The notes beneath the pieces were generated by a model. That model saw only the letters and a program-made list of their open reading frames with translations, did not search any database and was not told the origin of the DNA. The position numbers and the translations under genes were made by a program. From CAZYFH01 sp964646815 (GTDB taxonomy: Bacteria > Acidobacteriota > Vicinamibacteria > Vicinamibacterales > UBA8438): a DNA stretch of 64,000 nt. The stretch is from assembly GCA_964646815.1 (NCBI GenBank), contig CAZYFH010000020.1, forward strand, positions 1 to 64,000, given 5' to 3'. Of the stretch, positions 25,728-35,074 are shown one piece after another. Every line of letters begins with the position of its first letter. The stretch's first letter is position 1.

Positions 25728-28265
25728 ATGCCAGACATCCAACAACGCAGCGTCCCGGTCAACATCGAAGACGAGATGCGTCGCTCGTACATGGATTACG
25801 CCATGAGCGTGATCATCGGGCGGGCGCTCCCAGACGTGCGCGACGGGTTGAAGCCCGCGCACCGCCGGGTCATCTACGGGATGCGGACGATGGGGCTCGC
25901 GTCCAACCGGCCCTATCGCAAGTGCGCGAAGATCGTCGGCGAGGTCATGGGCAACTTTCATCCCCATGGCGACTCGTCGATCTACGACACGCTCGTGCGG
26001 CTCGCCCAGGATTTCAACATGCGGTATCCCCTGGTCGACAGCCAGGGAAATTTCGGTTCGGTCGACGGCGATCCGCCCGCAGCGATGCGCTACACCGAAT
26101 CGCGGCTCGAGCGGATCGCGGACGATCTGATGGCCGATCTCGACAAAGAGACGGTCGATTTCATTCCGAACTACGACGAGACCAGCGAAGAGCCGACGGT
26201 GCTGCCGGCGCCGTACCCAAACCTTCTCGTTAACGGATCGGCCGGGATCGCGGTCGGGATGGCGACGAACATCCCACCCCACAACCTCCGGGAGATCATC
26301 GGTGGACTCGTCTGGGTGGCGGAGCATCCGACTGAACCGCGCGAGGCCAAGCTTCGAGAGCTATTGACGATGATTCCCGGCCCAGACTTTCCGACCGGGG
26401 GCTTCATCGTGGGGCGCGCGGGCATCGCCCAGGCATATCGGACGGGCCGCGGGTCCATCACGATGCGCGCGCGGACAACGATTGAAGAGTCGGGACCCGG
26501 GCACAAGAAGTCGGACCGTGTCGCGATCATCGTGACCGAGATCCCCTACCAGCTGAACAAGGCCAAGTTGCTGGAAAAGATCGCCGAGCTCGTGCGCGAC
26601 AAGGTGATCGACGGCATCGCGGACCTTCGCGACGAATCGGACCGCGACGGCATGCGCGTCGTGATCGAGCTTCGTCGAGGCGAGATCCCGGAGGTCGTGC
26701 TCAATAATCTTTACAAGCACACGTCGCTCCAAAATTCGTTCGGCATCATCATGCTGGCGATCGTCGCCGGCCGGCCGAAGGTGCTGACGCTGCTCGACCT
26801 CCTCGAGCACTTCCTCGAGTTCCGGCGCGAGGTCGTGCGCCGCCGTACCGAACACGAGCTGCGGAAGGCGGAAGCGCGCGCTCACATCCTCGAAGGGCTC
26901 AAGATCGCGCTCGATCATCTCGATGCCGTCATCCAGCTGATTCGCGCGGCTAAGACTCCCGCCGAAGCGCGCACCGGGCTGATGGATCGATTCGAACTGA
27001 CGCAGAAGCAGGCGCAGGCCATCCTCGACATGCAGCTCCAGCGCCTCACGGGCCTCGAGCGCCAGAAAGTCGTCGACGAGCTCGCCGAGTTGCGCCGGAC
27101 CATCGAGCGGCTGCGCGCCATCCTCGAGAGCGACAGGCTGCTCCTCGAGATCGTCATCACCGAGCTCCGCGCGATTCAGGAGAAATACGGCGACGCCCGG
27201 CGGACCGAAATCGTCGACGCGGGTGGCGAGTTCCGCATCGAGGACCTCATCGTCGAGGAAGACATGGCGATCACGGTCAGCAACACCGGGTACATCAAGC
27301 GCACTGCTATCACGCAGTACCGGAACCAGCACCGAGGCGGTAAGGGCCGCATCGGCATGCGGACACGAGAAGAGGACTTCCTCACGCATCTCTTCGTCGC
27401 GTCGACGCACGCCAACATCCTCATCTTCTCGGACCGCGGACGGGTCTACCGGCTCCGGGTGCACGAAATCCCAGACGTTGGGCCAGCTGGCCGCGGCAAA
27501 TCGATCGCCAACCTGGTCAAGATGGCGGGAGAGGAACGAATCGCGGCGCTTGAGACGGTCAAGGACTTCCCTGCAGCGGCGGGCGAGCGCTTCGTCGTCA
27601 TGGGGACACGCCTCGGCGTCGTGAAGAAGACGGACCTCCGTGCGTTCCGACACCGCTGGGCCGGCGGTGTCATCGCGATGGGCATCGACGCTGCCTTGGG
27701 CGACGCGGTCGTCGGAGCGGAGCTGACCGACGGGCGGGCGGAGATCTTCATCGGAACCCGGAGCGGCATGGCCATCCGGTTTGCGGAGGCAGACGTCCGA
27801 CCGGTCGGCCGGGGCGCCAGGGGCGTGCGCGGCATTGCGTTGCGGGAGGGCGACGAAGTGGTCGCCATGACGGTGGTCCGGCCCACGGGGACGCTGCTGA
27901 CCGTGACCGAGAACGGGTTTGGCAAGCGGACGGAGCTGGACGAATATCGCGTGCAATCGCGGGGGGGAGTCGGTATCATAAATTCTCGCGCGAGTGTCAG
28001 AAATGGTCGCGTCGCCGGCGTCGCCTACGTCGAAGACGATGACGAGGTGATGTTGATCACGCAGCAGGGAAAGTTACTGCGCATGATCACTAGTGGCATA
28101 CGATCGATCGGTCGGGTGACCCAGGGCGTGCGGCTCATCGAGATCGAGGATGACGATCGGGTCGTCTCAATGGCGCGGCTCGTTGAGACGGTTGCCAGAG
28201 GAGATGACCCCGCCACGACGACCGAGGATCCTGGTGGTGTGGCCACCGAAACGGGTGATGCGTAG
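25728..28265 (+). CDS. gyrA: DNA gyrase subunit A
   Basis: The 845-residue breakage-reunion subunit. The catalytic Tyr is at residue 122 (AAMRYTESR). The quinolone-determining segment reads GDSSIYD, so residues 83 (Ser) and 87 (Asp) are of the susceptible type and residue 84 is Ser instead of the E. coli Ala. The C-terminal beta-pinwheel with GyrA boxes is present (YRNQHRGGKGR, with further blades after it). It follows gyrB after a 216-bp spacer containing only short dyads. Confidence 0.97.
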   Translation: MPDIQQRSVPVNIEDEMRRSYMDYAMSVIIGRALPDVRDGLKPAHRRVIYGMRTMGLASNRPYRKCAKIVGEVMGNFHPHGDSSIYDTLVRLAQDFNMRYPLVDSQGNFGSVDGDPPAAMRYTESRLERIADDLMADLDKETVDFIPNYDETSEEPTVLPAPYPNLLVNGSAGIAVGMATNIPPHNLREIIGGLVWVAEHPTEPREAKLRELLTMIPGPDFPTGGFIVGRAGIAQAYRTGRGSITMRARTTIEESGPGHKKSDRVAIIVTEIPYQLNKAKLLEKIAELVRDKVIDGIADLRDESDRDGMRVVIELRRGEIPEVVLNNLYKHTSLQNSFGIIMLAIVAGRPKVLTLLDLLEHFLEFRREVVRRRTEHELRKAEARAHILEGLKIALDHLDAVIQLIRAAKTPAEARTGLMDRFELTQKQAQAILDMQLQRLTGLERQKVVDELAELRRTIERLRAILESDRLLLEIVITELRAIQEKYGDARRTEIVDAGGEFRIEDLIVEEDMAITVSNTGYIKRTAITQYRNQHRGGKGRIGMRTREEDFLTHLFVASTHANILIFSDRGRVYRLRVHEIPDVGPAGRGKSIANLVKMAGEERIAALETVKDFPAAAGERFVVMGTRLGVVKKTDLRAFRHRWAGGVIAMGIDAALGDAVVGAELTDGRAEIFIGTRSGMAIRFAEADVRPVGRGARGVRGIALREGDEVVAMTVVRPTGTLLTVTENGFGKRTELDEYRVQSRGGVGIINSRASVRNGRVAGVAYVEDDDEVMLITQQGKLLRMITSGIRSIGRVTQGVRLIEIEDDDRVVSMARLVETVARGDDPATTTEDPGGVATETGDA

Positions 28266-28314
28266 GATATGACTCACCGTGTTCGCTGAGGATGCGACGA
28301 AGGAGGCAATCAGC

Positions 28315-29034
28315 ATGTCTCGCTCTTTAATCAGTACGGCCGGGCGTGTTACGTTGGCGTTGGTAGTCGGCGGCGGTCTACTTGCGGCGTGCGGGGGTGG
28401 GGGCCCTGAGCTTGGCATCGTACGCAGTTTCTTCCAGGCCTCCCGCTTCAACGACCGCACCACTCTGGGCAACATGTCGATGGTGACGTTCGACCCGCAG
28501 GAAGACGGTATCGCGTCGAGCCCCAGCATCGAGAGCGTCACGGAGGAGCGACGCCGAGCGCTGCGGCTGCACGAGCTCGGCACGGCGCTCGAAGACATCC
28601 GATCCTCGGAACTGACGTTTCAGGGGGAAAAGAAGACCTATCAGGACGAGAACTTCGAGGCGATCGCGCGTGTAATCGAGGCCGAGCGAGACGAAGAAAA
28701 GGAGGTCGACTCGGACGACCAGGAAATCCAGGACGCCTGGAGAACGTGGCGTGACGACGAGCGTGATTTCGCACGCAAAGTGTCGGCGGCGCAGACCGAC
28801 CTGGACGAGGAGGCCCGCATCGCGGGGGCCAGCACCTACGACCCGTCGAACCCGATCGATGTCTCACAGTTCGAGGGCGAATTGATCTCCAAGGACGTCA
28901 CCATCGAGGTCACCGTGACCAAGGATGAGGTCGAGGAGGAGCGAACGATGGTGCTCACCCTGCAGAAGGTCGAGCTCGACGGTGGCGAGGACGGCCTCAT
29001 CGACGGCCGGTGGATCATCACGGCGCTTGAGTAG
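28315..29034 (+). CDS. Predicted lipoprotein of unknown function
   Basis: The N-terminus is a lipoprotein signal: a basic start, a hydrophobic stretch, then lipobox LAAC followed by GGGG (cleavage near residue 25), so the mature protein should be lipid-anchored in the envelope. The rest is highly charged and Glu/Asp-rich with a probable helical segment (about 85-165) and a beta-rich end (DVTIEVTVTKDEVEEERTMV). ATG 28315 is chosen because AAGGAGG stands at the right distance; an upstream in-frame ATG at 28279 has no such site. I recognise no family. It is the last gene before a strong terminator. Confidence 0.75.
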   Translation: MSRSLISTAGRVTLALVVGGGLLAACGGGGPELGIVRSFFQASRFNDRTTLGNMSMVTFDPQEDGIASSPSIESVTEERRRALRLHELGTALEDIRSSELTFQGEKKTYQDENFEAIARVIEAERDEEKEVDSDDQEIQDAWRTWRDDERDFARKVSAAQTDLDEEARIAGASTYDPSNPIDVSQFEGELISKDVTIEVTVTKDEVEEERTMVLTLQKVELDGGEDGLIDGRWIITALE

Positions 29035-29073
29035 CGCGGCACATTTGTATTAGTCGCCGCACCTGTTCCAACC

Positions 29074-29104
29074 ACGGCCGGGCCTGAGGGCCCGGCCGTT
29101 TTTC
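29074..29104 (+). terminator. Strong intrinsic terminator
   Basis: An 11-bp perfect GC-rich stem (ACGGCCGGGCC / GGCCCGGCCGT) with a TGAG loop is followed by TTTTT. It ends the rightward gyrA-lipoprotein unit and lies between convergent transcription units. Confidence 0.93.
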
Positions 29105-29120
29105 GTGGTCCCGCACAAAC

Positions 29121-29168
29121 GTAGCGCGGGCCTCCACGCCTGCGCGCCAGGCTGAAGCCTGGCGCTAC
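29121..29168. repeat. REP-like palindrome
   Basis: The element starts GTAGCGC and ends GCGCTAC. Its right half is a perfect hairpin, GCGCCAGGCT-ga-AGCCTGGCGC. This GTAGCGC...GCGCTAC style of intergenic palindrome is familiar from acidobacterial genomes. It stands between convergent operons, where it could also stop leftward transcription. Confidence 0.7.
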
Positions 29169-29195
29169 GAATTGCCACGTGCGCGCGGAGGTCAA

Positions 29196-30689
29196 TCAAA
29201 TCCCGCCGAGGACCGTGTGCAGAAGATCCATCATCACGCGCGGATAGAGTCCCAACACGACTGACGTCGCGGCCACGACGGCGAGCGGCACCGTCATCGT
29301 CCACCGCGGATCGGCGAGGTCCCGTTCTGCAAGCGCCTCGCTCAGGGGCCCGAAAAAAATCCGCTGCGCCGCACCGAACGTATACGCCACCGTCAACAGG
29401 ATGGCGACGACGCCCCCGATGGCCATCAGGAGAGCGGTGGGGCCGGCAAGGAGGCCGCGCTCGAAGATCCCCGTGAACATGATCCATTCCGCCGTGAAGC
29501 TGCTGAACGGCGGGAACCCGGAGAGCATCATGCACCCCACTATCCACAGGACCGCGGTCACCGGCATCTTCCGCGCCAGCCCCCCGAGCTCGCGCATGTC
29601 CCGGATGCCGGTCGTGTAGACGACGATCCCTGCCGTCGAAAAGAACACCGTCTTTCCCATGATGTGGCTCAGAAAGAAAAACATCGCGCCCTCGACACTG
29701 GCAGCGGTCAACGCCCCCAACCCGAGGACCGAGTACGCGATCTGGCTGATGGTGGAGCAGGCTGCGAGCCGCTTGATGTCCGTTTGGGCCAGCGTCAGCA
29801 GTGAGCCGTAGATCATGGTCACAAGCGCAAGCGCCATCAGCGGCACGCCGAAGCTAGCGAACTCCGCGCCCAGCGGGAGAACGAGGACGCGGACGATGAT
29901 GTAGAGCGCGAGGTTGGCGTACACGGCCAGCAGCCCGGCGATACAGGTCGGGTGCTCGGCGTGCACGGACGGCATCCAGACGTGCAACGGGACCAGCGCC
30001 AGCTTCATCATGAGGCCGACCAGGAAGAGGGCGATCGTGCCAACCGCCAGCCGGTTCCCCGTCATGCGCGAGAGGTCGGCGATCTCGAGGCTCCCCAACT
30101 GGCTGTAGACGATGAGTGACGCCGCGAGGAAGAGCAGTGCTCCGATGATGCCCCACGACAAGCTGATGAACGCCACGCGGATCCGTTCCCGATAGCCGAA
30201 GAAGGCCATCAGAAAGAACAAGGTGACGGTCAGCACCTCCATGAAGAAGTAGAGCGAGACGAGGTTGGTGCTGAGGATCGTGCCGATGAAACCGATCGGG
30301 AAGAAGGGCAGCAGGGCGAAGAACCGCGCGTAATGGCGTGCCTGGACCTCCTCGGAGTCGTCCGGATACAACACCGTGACGCGGCGTTCCACATACCGGA
30401 TGGAGTAGCACGCGAGCGCGGTACAGAGGAGCAAGACCACCGCCAGCGTCGGGATGCTCAGCCCATCGGCCCGGAGACCGAGACGGATTCCCGGCGCGAT
30501 GGCTAGGTAATACTCGACCAGCACCTCGCCGCCGGCGATTGCCCCTGCGGCACGACCTGCGAGCACCGTCGTGTAGAGCAGCACACCTGTCGTGATCCAG
30601 CCCGCGAGGCGGGCGCGCGTCCGGCGCGTCAGCACGATCAGCACTACGGCCACGAACGGCGATAGGAGGATATGGAGGAGCAGACCCAC
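29196..30689 (-). CDS. Antiporter-like membrane subunit (MrpD/NuoM/NuoN family), second copy
   Basis: About 497 residues with some 14 membrane segments, of the proton-conducting family shared by complex I and Mrp antiporters. The TM5 Glu is present (YFFMEVLTVTLFFL) and the TM7 Lys is present (GLMMKLALVPLHVWMP), but the TM8 position is not Lys (AVYANLALYI). The lumenal DIKRLAACSTISQIAY motif is clear. The start is GTG 30689, sharing a base with the stop of the NuoL-like gene (TAGTG); an upstream extension is Arg-rich shadow sequence. It is the last gene of the ten-gene cluster. Confidence 0.85.
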   Translation of the reverse strand: MGLLLHILLSPFVAVVLIVLTRRTRARLAGWITTGVLLYTTVLAGRAAGAIAGGEVLVEYYLAIAPGIRLGLRADGLSIPTLAVVLLLCTALACYSIRYVERRVTVLYPDDSEEVQARHYARFFALLPFFPIGFIGTILSTNLVSLYFFMEVLTVTLFFLMAFFGYRERIRVAFISLSWGIIGALLFLAASLIVYSQLGSLEIADLSRMTGNRLAVGTIALFLVGLMMKLALVPLHVWMPSVHAEHPTCIAGLLAVYANLALYIIVRVLVLPLGAEFASFGVPLMALALVTMIYGSLLTLAQTDIKRLAACSTISQIAYSVLGLGALTAASVEGAMFFFLSHIMGKTVFFSTAGIVVYTTGIRDMRELGGLARKMPVTAVLWIVGCMMLSGFPPFSSFTAEWIMFTGIFERGLLAGPTALLMAIGGVVAILLTVAYTFGAAQRIFFGPLSEALAERDLADPRWTMTVPLAVVAATSVVLGLYPRVMMDLLHTVLGGI

Positions 30690-32737
30690 TAGTCGTTCCC
30701 GGGGCCCAGGAGCAGGACGGCCAGCAAGAGGACGAAGAGCACGAGCACGTAGGAGACGTTGTAGATGAGCTCCTCGGTCTCGGTCCGCAGTCGACGCGCA
30801 AGGTGCTCCGTCTGGCGCGTGACAACCCACGGCAGCCGGTGGTGCACGAGCCGATCCCAGCGCGCCTCGAGACCGCCGGCAACGAACGCGGCGAGGCGGA
30901 CGGTGCCATTCACGAAGACGCGGTGGTAGCACGCGTCGATCGCCCAGCGACGCCAGAAGAACCCGTACAGGGAGCGCAGCGCGGCGTGCGCGTCGAGGAG
31001 GGCCGCGGGTGACGCCACGCGCGACAGGTAGAGCACATAGGCGGGCACGGCGCCGGCCGCGATACAGAGGAGCGATAAGGCGAGGACCAGCCCGTGTCCG
31101 GACGCGCCGTCCGTCGCGGCGGCGACCGTCTCTGATGCGGTACCGAGCATCGCTCCGAGGCTGATGTCGAAGCCGCGATGCAGGATTCCCTCGAGGACCG
31201 GTCCGCTAAGCCCGGCGAGGACGAGCGCGACGGCGAGGACCGCGGTGGCGGTCCGCATCGAGGCGGTGCCGTCGTCGACGTGGCCGCCCTCCCGCACGTG
31301 GGTCGCAAGCGCGTCGCTGGTCGGGCCATGGAACACCAGGCCGAAAAAGCGGACCGTGTAGAACGCCGTCAAACCGGCCGTAACCAGCCCCACGACGAAG
31401 AGCGGTGTGCTGGCATGAAGTGTCGCGAGCAGCACCGCGTCCTTGCTCCAGAAGCCGGGGAACGGGGGCACGCCCATGAGCGAGAGCGCGGCTACCAGCG
31501 TGCACGCCCAAGTGAGCGGGAGCGACGACCGGAGAGCACCCATGTCGTGCACGTAGATGGAATGGGCGGCGTGAATGACGGTGCCGGCGGCGAGGAATAG
31601 GCACGCCTTGAACAGCGCGTGGCTGACGAGGTGGAAGACGCCGGAGGTATACCCCTCGACGAGCAGGCCGGGCGCAAGGCCCGTGACGCCCAGCGCAAGC
31701 ATCATGTAGCCGATCTGGCTGACCGTCGAATAGGCCAGGACCTTCTTGAGCTCGACCGCGACCATGCCTTGCGTTGCGGCCAGGAGCGCCGTAAACGCGC
31801 CGGCCCAGGCCGTGAGGTGAAAGAACCACGCCGCCTCATCGATGCCGGCCACCCAGACGCCGTAGTAGAAGAGCGGCACAAGGCGTGCCACCAGGTAGAC
31901 ACCGCTCTTGACCATCGTGGCGGCGTGAATGAGCGCCGAGACCGGTCCCGGCCCTGCCATCGCCTCCGGAAGCCACTCGTGGAGTGGGAACTGCGCCGAC
32001 TTGCCCAACGGTCCCGCGATCAACAGCACGCTCACGAGGACGACCATTCCGGGCGTCGCGGCCATTGCCGCGAGCCAGGTCGGCGCGGTCTCGTAGAGCT
32101 CGAGGAAATTCAACGTCCCCGAATAGAAGTACAGGATGAGGATGCCCCCCAGCATCAACATGTCGCCGGCGCCAGTAACGACGAGTGCCTTAAGACTCGC
32201 CTCGGATGGGGTGACGAATGCTGTCGGCGGCGGACCGCCGATCCAGTGCGTGCGCTGGTCCTGGTAGTAGTAGCCGATCAGGCCGTAGCTGCAGACGCCG
32301 ACGAGCTTCCAGCCGACGAAGAGAAACAGCAGGTTGTTCGATAGGACGAGCAGTAGCATGCTGCCGATGAACGCGTTCATCCACATCCAGAACCGGATGC
32401 GGCTCGCATCGTCCTTCATGTAGCCGCGGCAGTAGACCATGATGACGAAGCTCACCACGGCCACGACGTTGGCCAATACGATGCTGAGGGGATCGATCAG
32501 GATGCCGACGCCGATCGCGATCGGCGCCTTGAGCCACATGCCGGTGCTCTCGATGGGCAGCGAGTCCGGGTGGGCGAGCGCGGAGAGCAGTCGGAGGGCG
32601 GCCACCGCCGACACGAAGGAGAACAGCACCGCGACCAGGTCGGCGTGCTGCAGGCGGAGTCGCCCGACCAACGGCGTCACCGCCGCGCCCACGAAGGGCG
32701 AGACGATGCAGATCCACGCCGCGGCGGCGGCGCTCAC
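30689..32737 (-). CDS. NuoL/MrpA-type antiporter-like subunit (stand-alone) with Lys in place of TM5 Glu
   Basis: A 682-residue NuoL-family protein. GKSAQFPLHEWLPEAMAG and PVSALIHAATMVKSGVYL carry the conserved TM7 and TM8 lysines, and KKVLAYSTVSQIGYMML is the usual motif. The segment that in NuoL/MrpA reads FVGWE reads FVGWKLVGVCSYGLIGYYY here (codon AAG), so the essential Glu is replaced by Lys. The C-terminal quarter holds an amphipathic region and a last helix as in NuoL. It lacks the MbhD/MbhE-like tail of full MrpA; those parts are separate genes upstream. It overlaps mrpD by four bases. Confidence 0.9.
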   Translation of the reverse strand: MSAAAAAWICIVSPFVGAAVTPLVGRLRLQHADLVAVLFSFVSAVAALRLLSALAHPDSLPIESTGMWLKAPIAIGVGILIDPLSIVLANVVAVVSFVIMVYCRGYMKDDASRIRFWMWMNAFIGSMLLLVLSNNLLFLFVGWKLVGVCSYGLIGYYYQDQRTHWIGGPPPTAFVTPSEASLKALVVTGAGDMLMLGGILILYFYSGTLNFLELYETAPTWLAAMAATPGMVVLVSVLLIAGPLGKSAQFPLHEWLPEAMAGPGPVSALIHAATMVKSGVYLVARLVPLFYYGVWVAGIDEAAWFFHLTAWAGAFTALLAATQGMVAVELKKVLAYSTVSQIGYMMLALGVTGLAPGLLVEGYTSGVFHLVSHALFKACLFLAAGTVIHAAHSIYVHDMGALRSSLPLTWACTLVAALSLMGVPPFPGFWSKDAVLLATLHASTPLFVVGLVTAGLTAFYTVRFFGLVFHGPTSDALATHVREGGHVDDGTASMRTATAVLAVALVLAGLSGPVLEGILHRGFDISLGAMLGTASETVAAATDGASGHGLVLALSLLCIAAGAVPAYVLYLSRVASPAALLDAHAALRSLYGFFWRRWAIDACYHRVFVNGTVRLAAFVAGGLEARWDRLVHHRLPWVVTRQTEHLARRLRTETEELIYNVSYVLVLFVLLLAVLLLGPGND

Positions 32738-34254
32738 GGTCGAATGCTCCCCGCCACGACCGGCTCGATGAGGCGGGAGACAATCTCCCCGTTGAACAGC
32801 CCCAACAGGACAATCCCGACCGCCAGCGTGAGCATCGGCGCGAGCATCGCGAGGGGGGGATCACCCGATCGCATCGCGGCCGGCTCGGCCTCGCGCGCCG
32901 CCGCTGGCTCCGCGTCGGCGTCGTCGGGGGGGAAGTAGAGGTGGCGAATGACGTTCGCGAAGTAGACGAGCGCCAGCACGCTACTGAGCAGGATTACTCC
33001 GACGAACACCCACTGTTGCGCGTCGATGGCACCTAGGATCAGATACAACTTGCTGAAGAAGCCGCCGAACGGCGGGATGCCGATCATCGAGGACGCCGCT
33101 ATGGTGAAAATGGCCGCGGTCCACGGCATACGTCGCGACAGGTAGCGAAACTCGCGGATCTCTCGGAGGCCGGTGCGATAGACGATCGCGCCGGCCACAA
33201 GAAACAGGCATCCCTTCATGAACGCGTGGTTGACGAGGTGCAGTAGGCCGCCCGTCAACCCCATGGCGTTCGCGAGGCCGATGCCGAGCACGATGTACCC
33301 AATCTGGGCCACGGACGAGTAGGCGAGCATCCGCTTGAGATCCGACTGCGCGATCGCCATCACCGACCCCATGACCATGGCGATGGCGCCCATCCAGCTG
33401 AGGAGCGCCGTCACGGGAATTAGGTCGATTGCGAAGCGCGGCTCGAAGACGAAGAACGTCACGCGCACGAGCACGTAGGCCGCGACCTTCGTCGTCGTCG
33501 CGGCGATCAGGGCGCTGACGGCGGACGGAGCGTTGGCATACGCGCCGGGCAACCACGCGTGCATCGGAAAGAGCGCCATCTTGATCGACATGCCGATGAC
33601 GAAGAACGCGAAGCCGACCAGGACGGCGTTCGAGTCGTAGAGCGCGGGGAGTCGATCGGCCAGGTCGGCCATGTTAAGCGTGCCGGTGACGCTGTAGAGG
33701 TAGCCGACGGCAAGCAGGTAGAACGCGGCGCCGACGGTGCCAAGAATGACGTAGCGAAACGCCGAGACGACGGCGGCGCCCCCGCCGAGTGACACGAGCG
33801 CATAGCTCGCGAGGGATGCGATCTCAAGAAAGACGTACAGGTTGAACATGTCGGCTGTGGCCACGATGCCCGTCAGGCCGCTCACGAGCAGGAGAAAGAC
33901 GCTGTAGAATGGCGCCTCCTTGCCAGGCAGTTCCTGCAGGATGCTGCGCTTCGAGTAGATTCCTACGGCCAAGGTGACGATGCCGAGGAGCAGCAGCATC
34001 AGCGCGCCGAGATGATCGATCCGGAACGCGATCCCCCAGGGTGGCGCCCACCCCCCCATGAAGTACTCCAGTGGCCCGCTTGTGAGCACCCGATGCGCCG
34101 CGAGCACCGACCCGCCAAGCGAGACGCCGAGGGCGGTCAGGGTCACCGGAAAGATCGCTGACCGATTCCACCAGCCGAGGAGGGGCAGGACGAACGAGGC
34201 GAGGAGTGGCGCCGCGACGATGACGATGGGAACCGAAGACTGATGGACGTTCAT
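32734..34254 (-). CDS. mrpD: Mrp-type Na+/H+ antiporter subunit D
   Basis: A 506-residue MrpD/NuoM-like subunit. The conserved TM5 Glu lies in LYVFLEIASLASYALVS and the TM7 Lys in GMSIKMALFPMHAWLPGAY, followed by APSAVSALIAATTTKVAAYV with the TM8 Lys. DLKRMLAYSSVAQIGYI is the standard motif. All ion-path residues are intact, unlike in the neighbouring NuoL-like protein. It overlaps mrpC by four bases, fitting tight translational coupling. Confidence 0.92.
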   Translation of the reverse strand: MNVHQSSVPIVIVAAPLLASFVLPLLGWWNRSAIFPVTLTALGVSLGGSVLAAHRVLTSGPLEYFMGGWAPPWGIAFRIDHLGALMLLLLGIVTLAVGIYSKRSILQELPGKEAPFYSVFLLLVSGLTGIVATADMFNLYVFLEIASLASYALVSLGGGAAVVSAFRYVILGTVGAAFYLLAVGYLYSVTGTLNMADLADRLPALYDSNAVLVGFAFFVIGMSIKMALFPMHAWLPGAYANAPSAVSALIAATTTKVAAYVLVRVTFFVFEPRFAIDLIPVTALLSWMGAIAMVMGSVMAIAQSDLKRMLAYSSVAQIGYIVLGIGLANAMGLTGGLLHLVNHAFMKGCLFLVAGAIVYRTGLREIREFRYLSRRMPWTAAIFTIAASSMIGIPPFGGFFSKLYLILGAIDAQQWVFVGVILLSSVLALVYFANVIRHLYFPPDDADAEPAAAREAEPAAMRSGDPPLAMLAPMLTLAVGIVLLGLFNGEIVSRLIEPVVAGSIRP

Positions 34255-34652
34255 CCCGAGGATCGGATTCGCTCGAGGAGTTCGCCCTCTTCCAGCGTCC
34301 CATAGCGCCGGTGGATCCGGAGGAGCAGCGCCAGCGCCACGCCGGTCGTCGCGACCCCGACTACGATGGCGGTCAGCATGAGCACGTGGGGCAACGGATT
34401 GACGTAGTCAATCGCCAGGACCGGCATCGCGCCCTCGGCCTGCCCCGGGGCGGTTTCGTGCACAACGATGGGAATGGTGGCGTCGCGCTTCGCGCCCAGC
34501 GAGACGATGAACAGGATGATTGACCACTGGAAGATGTTCATCCCCACGAGCTTCTTCATCAGGTTGGTCTTGCTGGTCATCGCGTAGAACCCGATCATCA
34601 TCAACACGACGTAGATGACGACGTTGAAGTGGCCAATCAGGTAGTCGACCAT
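34251..34652 (-). CDS. mrpC: Mrp-type antiporter subunit C (NuoK-like)
   Basis: A 133-residue, three-helix membrane protein related to NuoK/MrpC. The pattern includes GFYAMTSKTNLMKKLVGMNIF, and NPLPHVLMLTAIVVGVATTGVALALLLRI near the C-terminus, the strongest MrpC hallmark. It sits between mrpB (5-bp gap) and mrpD. Confidence 0.92.
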   Translation of the reverse strand: MVDYLIGHFNVVIYVVLMMIGFYAMTSKTNLMKKLVGMNIFQWSIILFIVSLGAKRDATIPIVVHETAPGQAEGAMPVLAIDYVNPLPHVLMLTAIVVGVATTGVALALLLRIHRRYGTLEEGELLERIRSSG

Positions 34653-34657
34653 CGCCT

Positions 34658-35074
34658 CTACTCGAACGTGACCAGGTCGTGGAAGATCGACACCATGGCC
34701 GCCATCACCGTCATCCCGACGCCAATCTCGATGCCGAGCATGCCGAGGCTACGCGCGTCGGGCAGCGGCAGGATGCCGTAGTCGAGGTAGTTGGCGCCAA
34801 ACAGCACGCACACGACGCCTATCCCGGCATAGACGAGCACGCCGGCGCTCGTGAACGTTGAGAGTGCCCTCAGTGACAACCGGCGCTTGACGGCCGTGAC
34901 GCCGTAGCCGATCGCCAACAGGACGAAGCTGGACGCCAGGATCACCCCGCCCTGGAAGCCACCGCCCGGACTGCTGTGGCCGTGCATGATGACGTAGAGG
35001 CCGAAGAGCTGGATGAAGGGCGCGAGCAGCCGACAGACGGTCTTGACGACGATGTTTTCCTGGTCCGCGATCAC
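34658..35074 (-). CDS. mrpB: Mrp-type antiporter subunit B
   Basis: A 138-residue, four-helix MrpB/MbhF-like protein. GLYVIMHGHSSPGGGFQGGV (residues about 25-44) is the diagnostic motif, followed by GNYLDYG-type sequence (GANYLDYG). It overlaps the upstream MbhE-like gene by four bases. Confidence 0.93.
   Translation of the reverse strand: MIADQENIVVKTVCRLLAPFIQLFGLYVIMHGHSSPGGGFQGGVILASSFVLLAIGYGVTAVKRRLSLRALSTFTSAGVLVYAGIGVVCVLFGANYLDYGILPLPDARSLGMLGIEIGVGMTVMAAMVSIFHDLVTFE

Noticed and set aside
26361..27956. 531-codon open frame opposite gyrA
   Set aside because: GC-rich antisense shadow of gyrA; its residues mirror the gyrA codons and show no domain.
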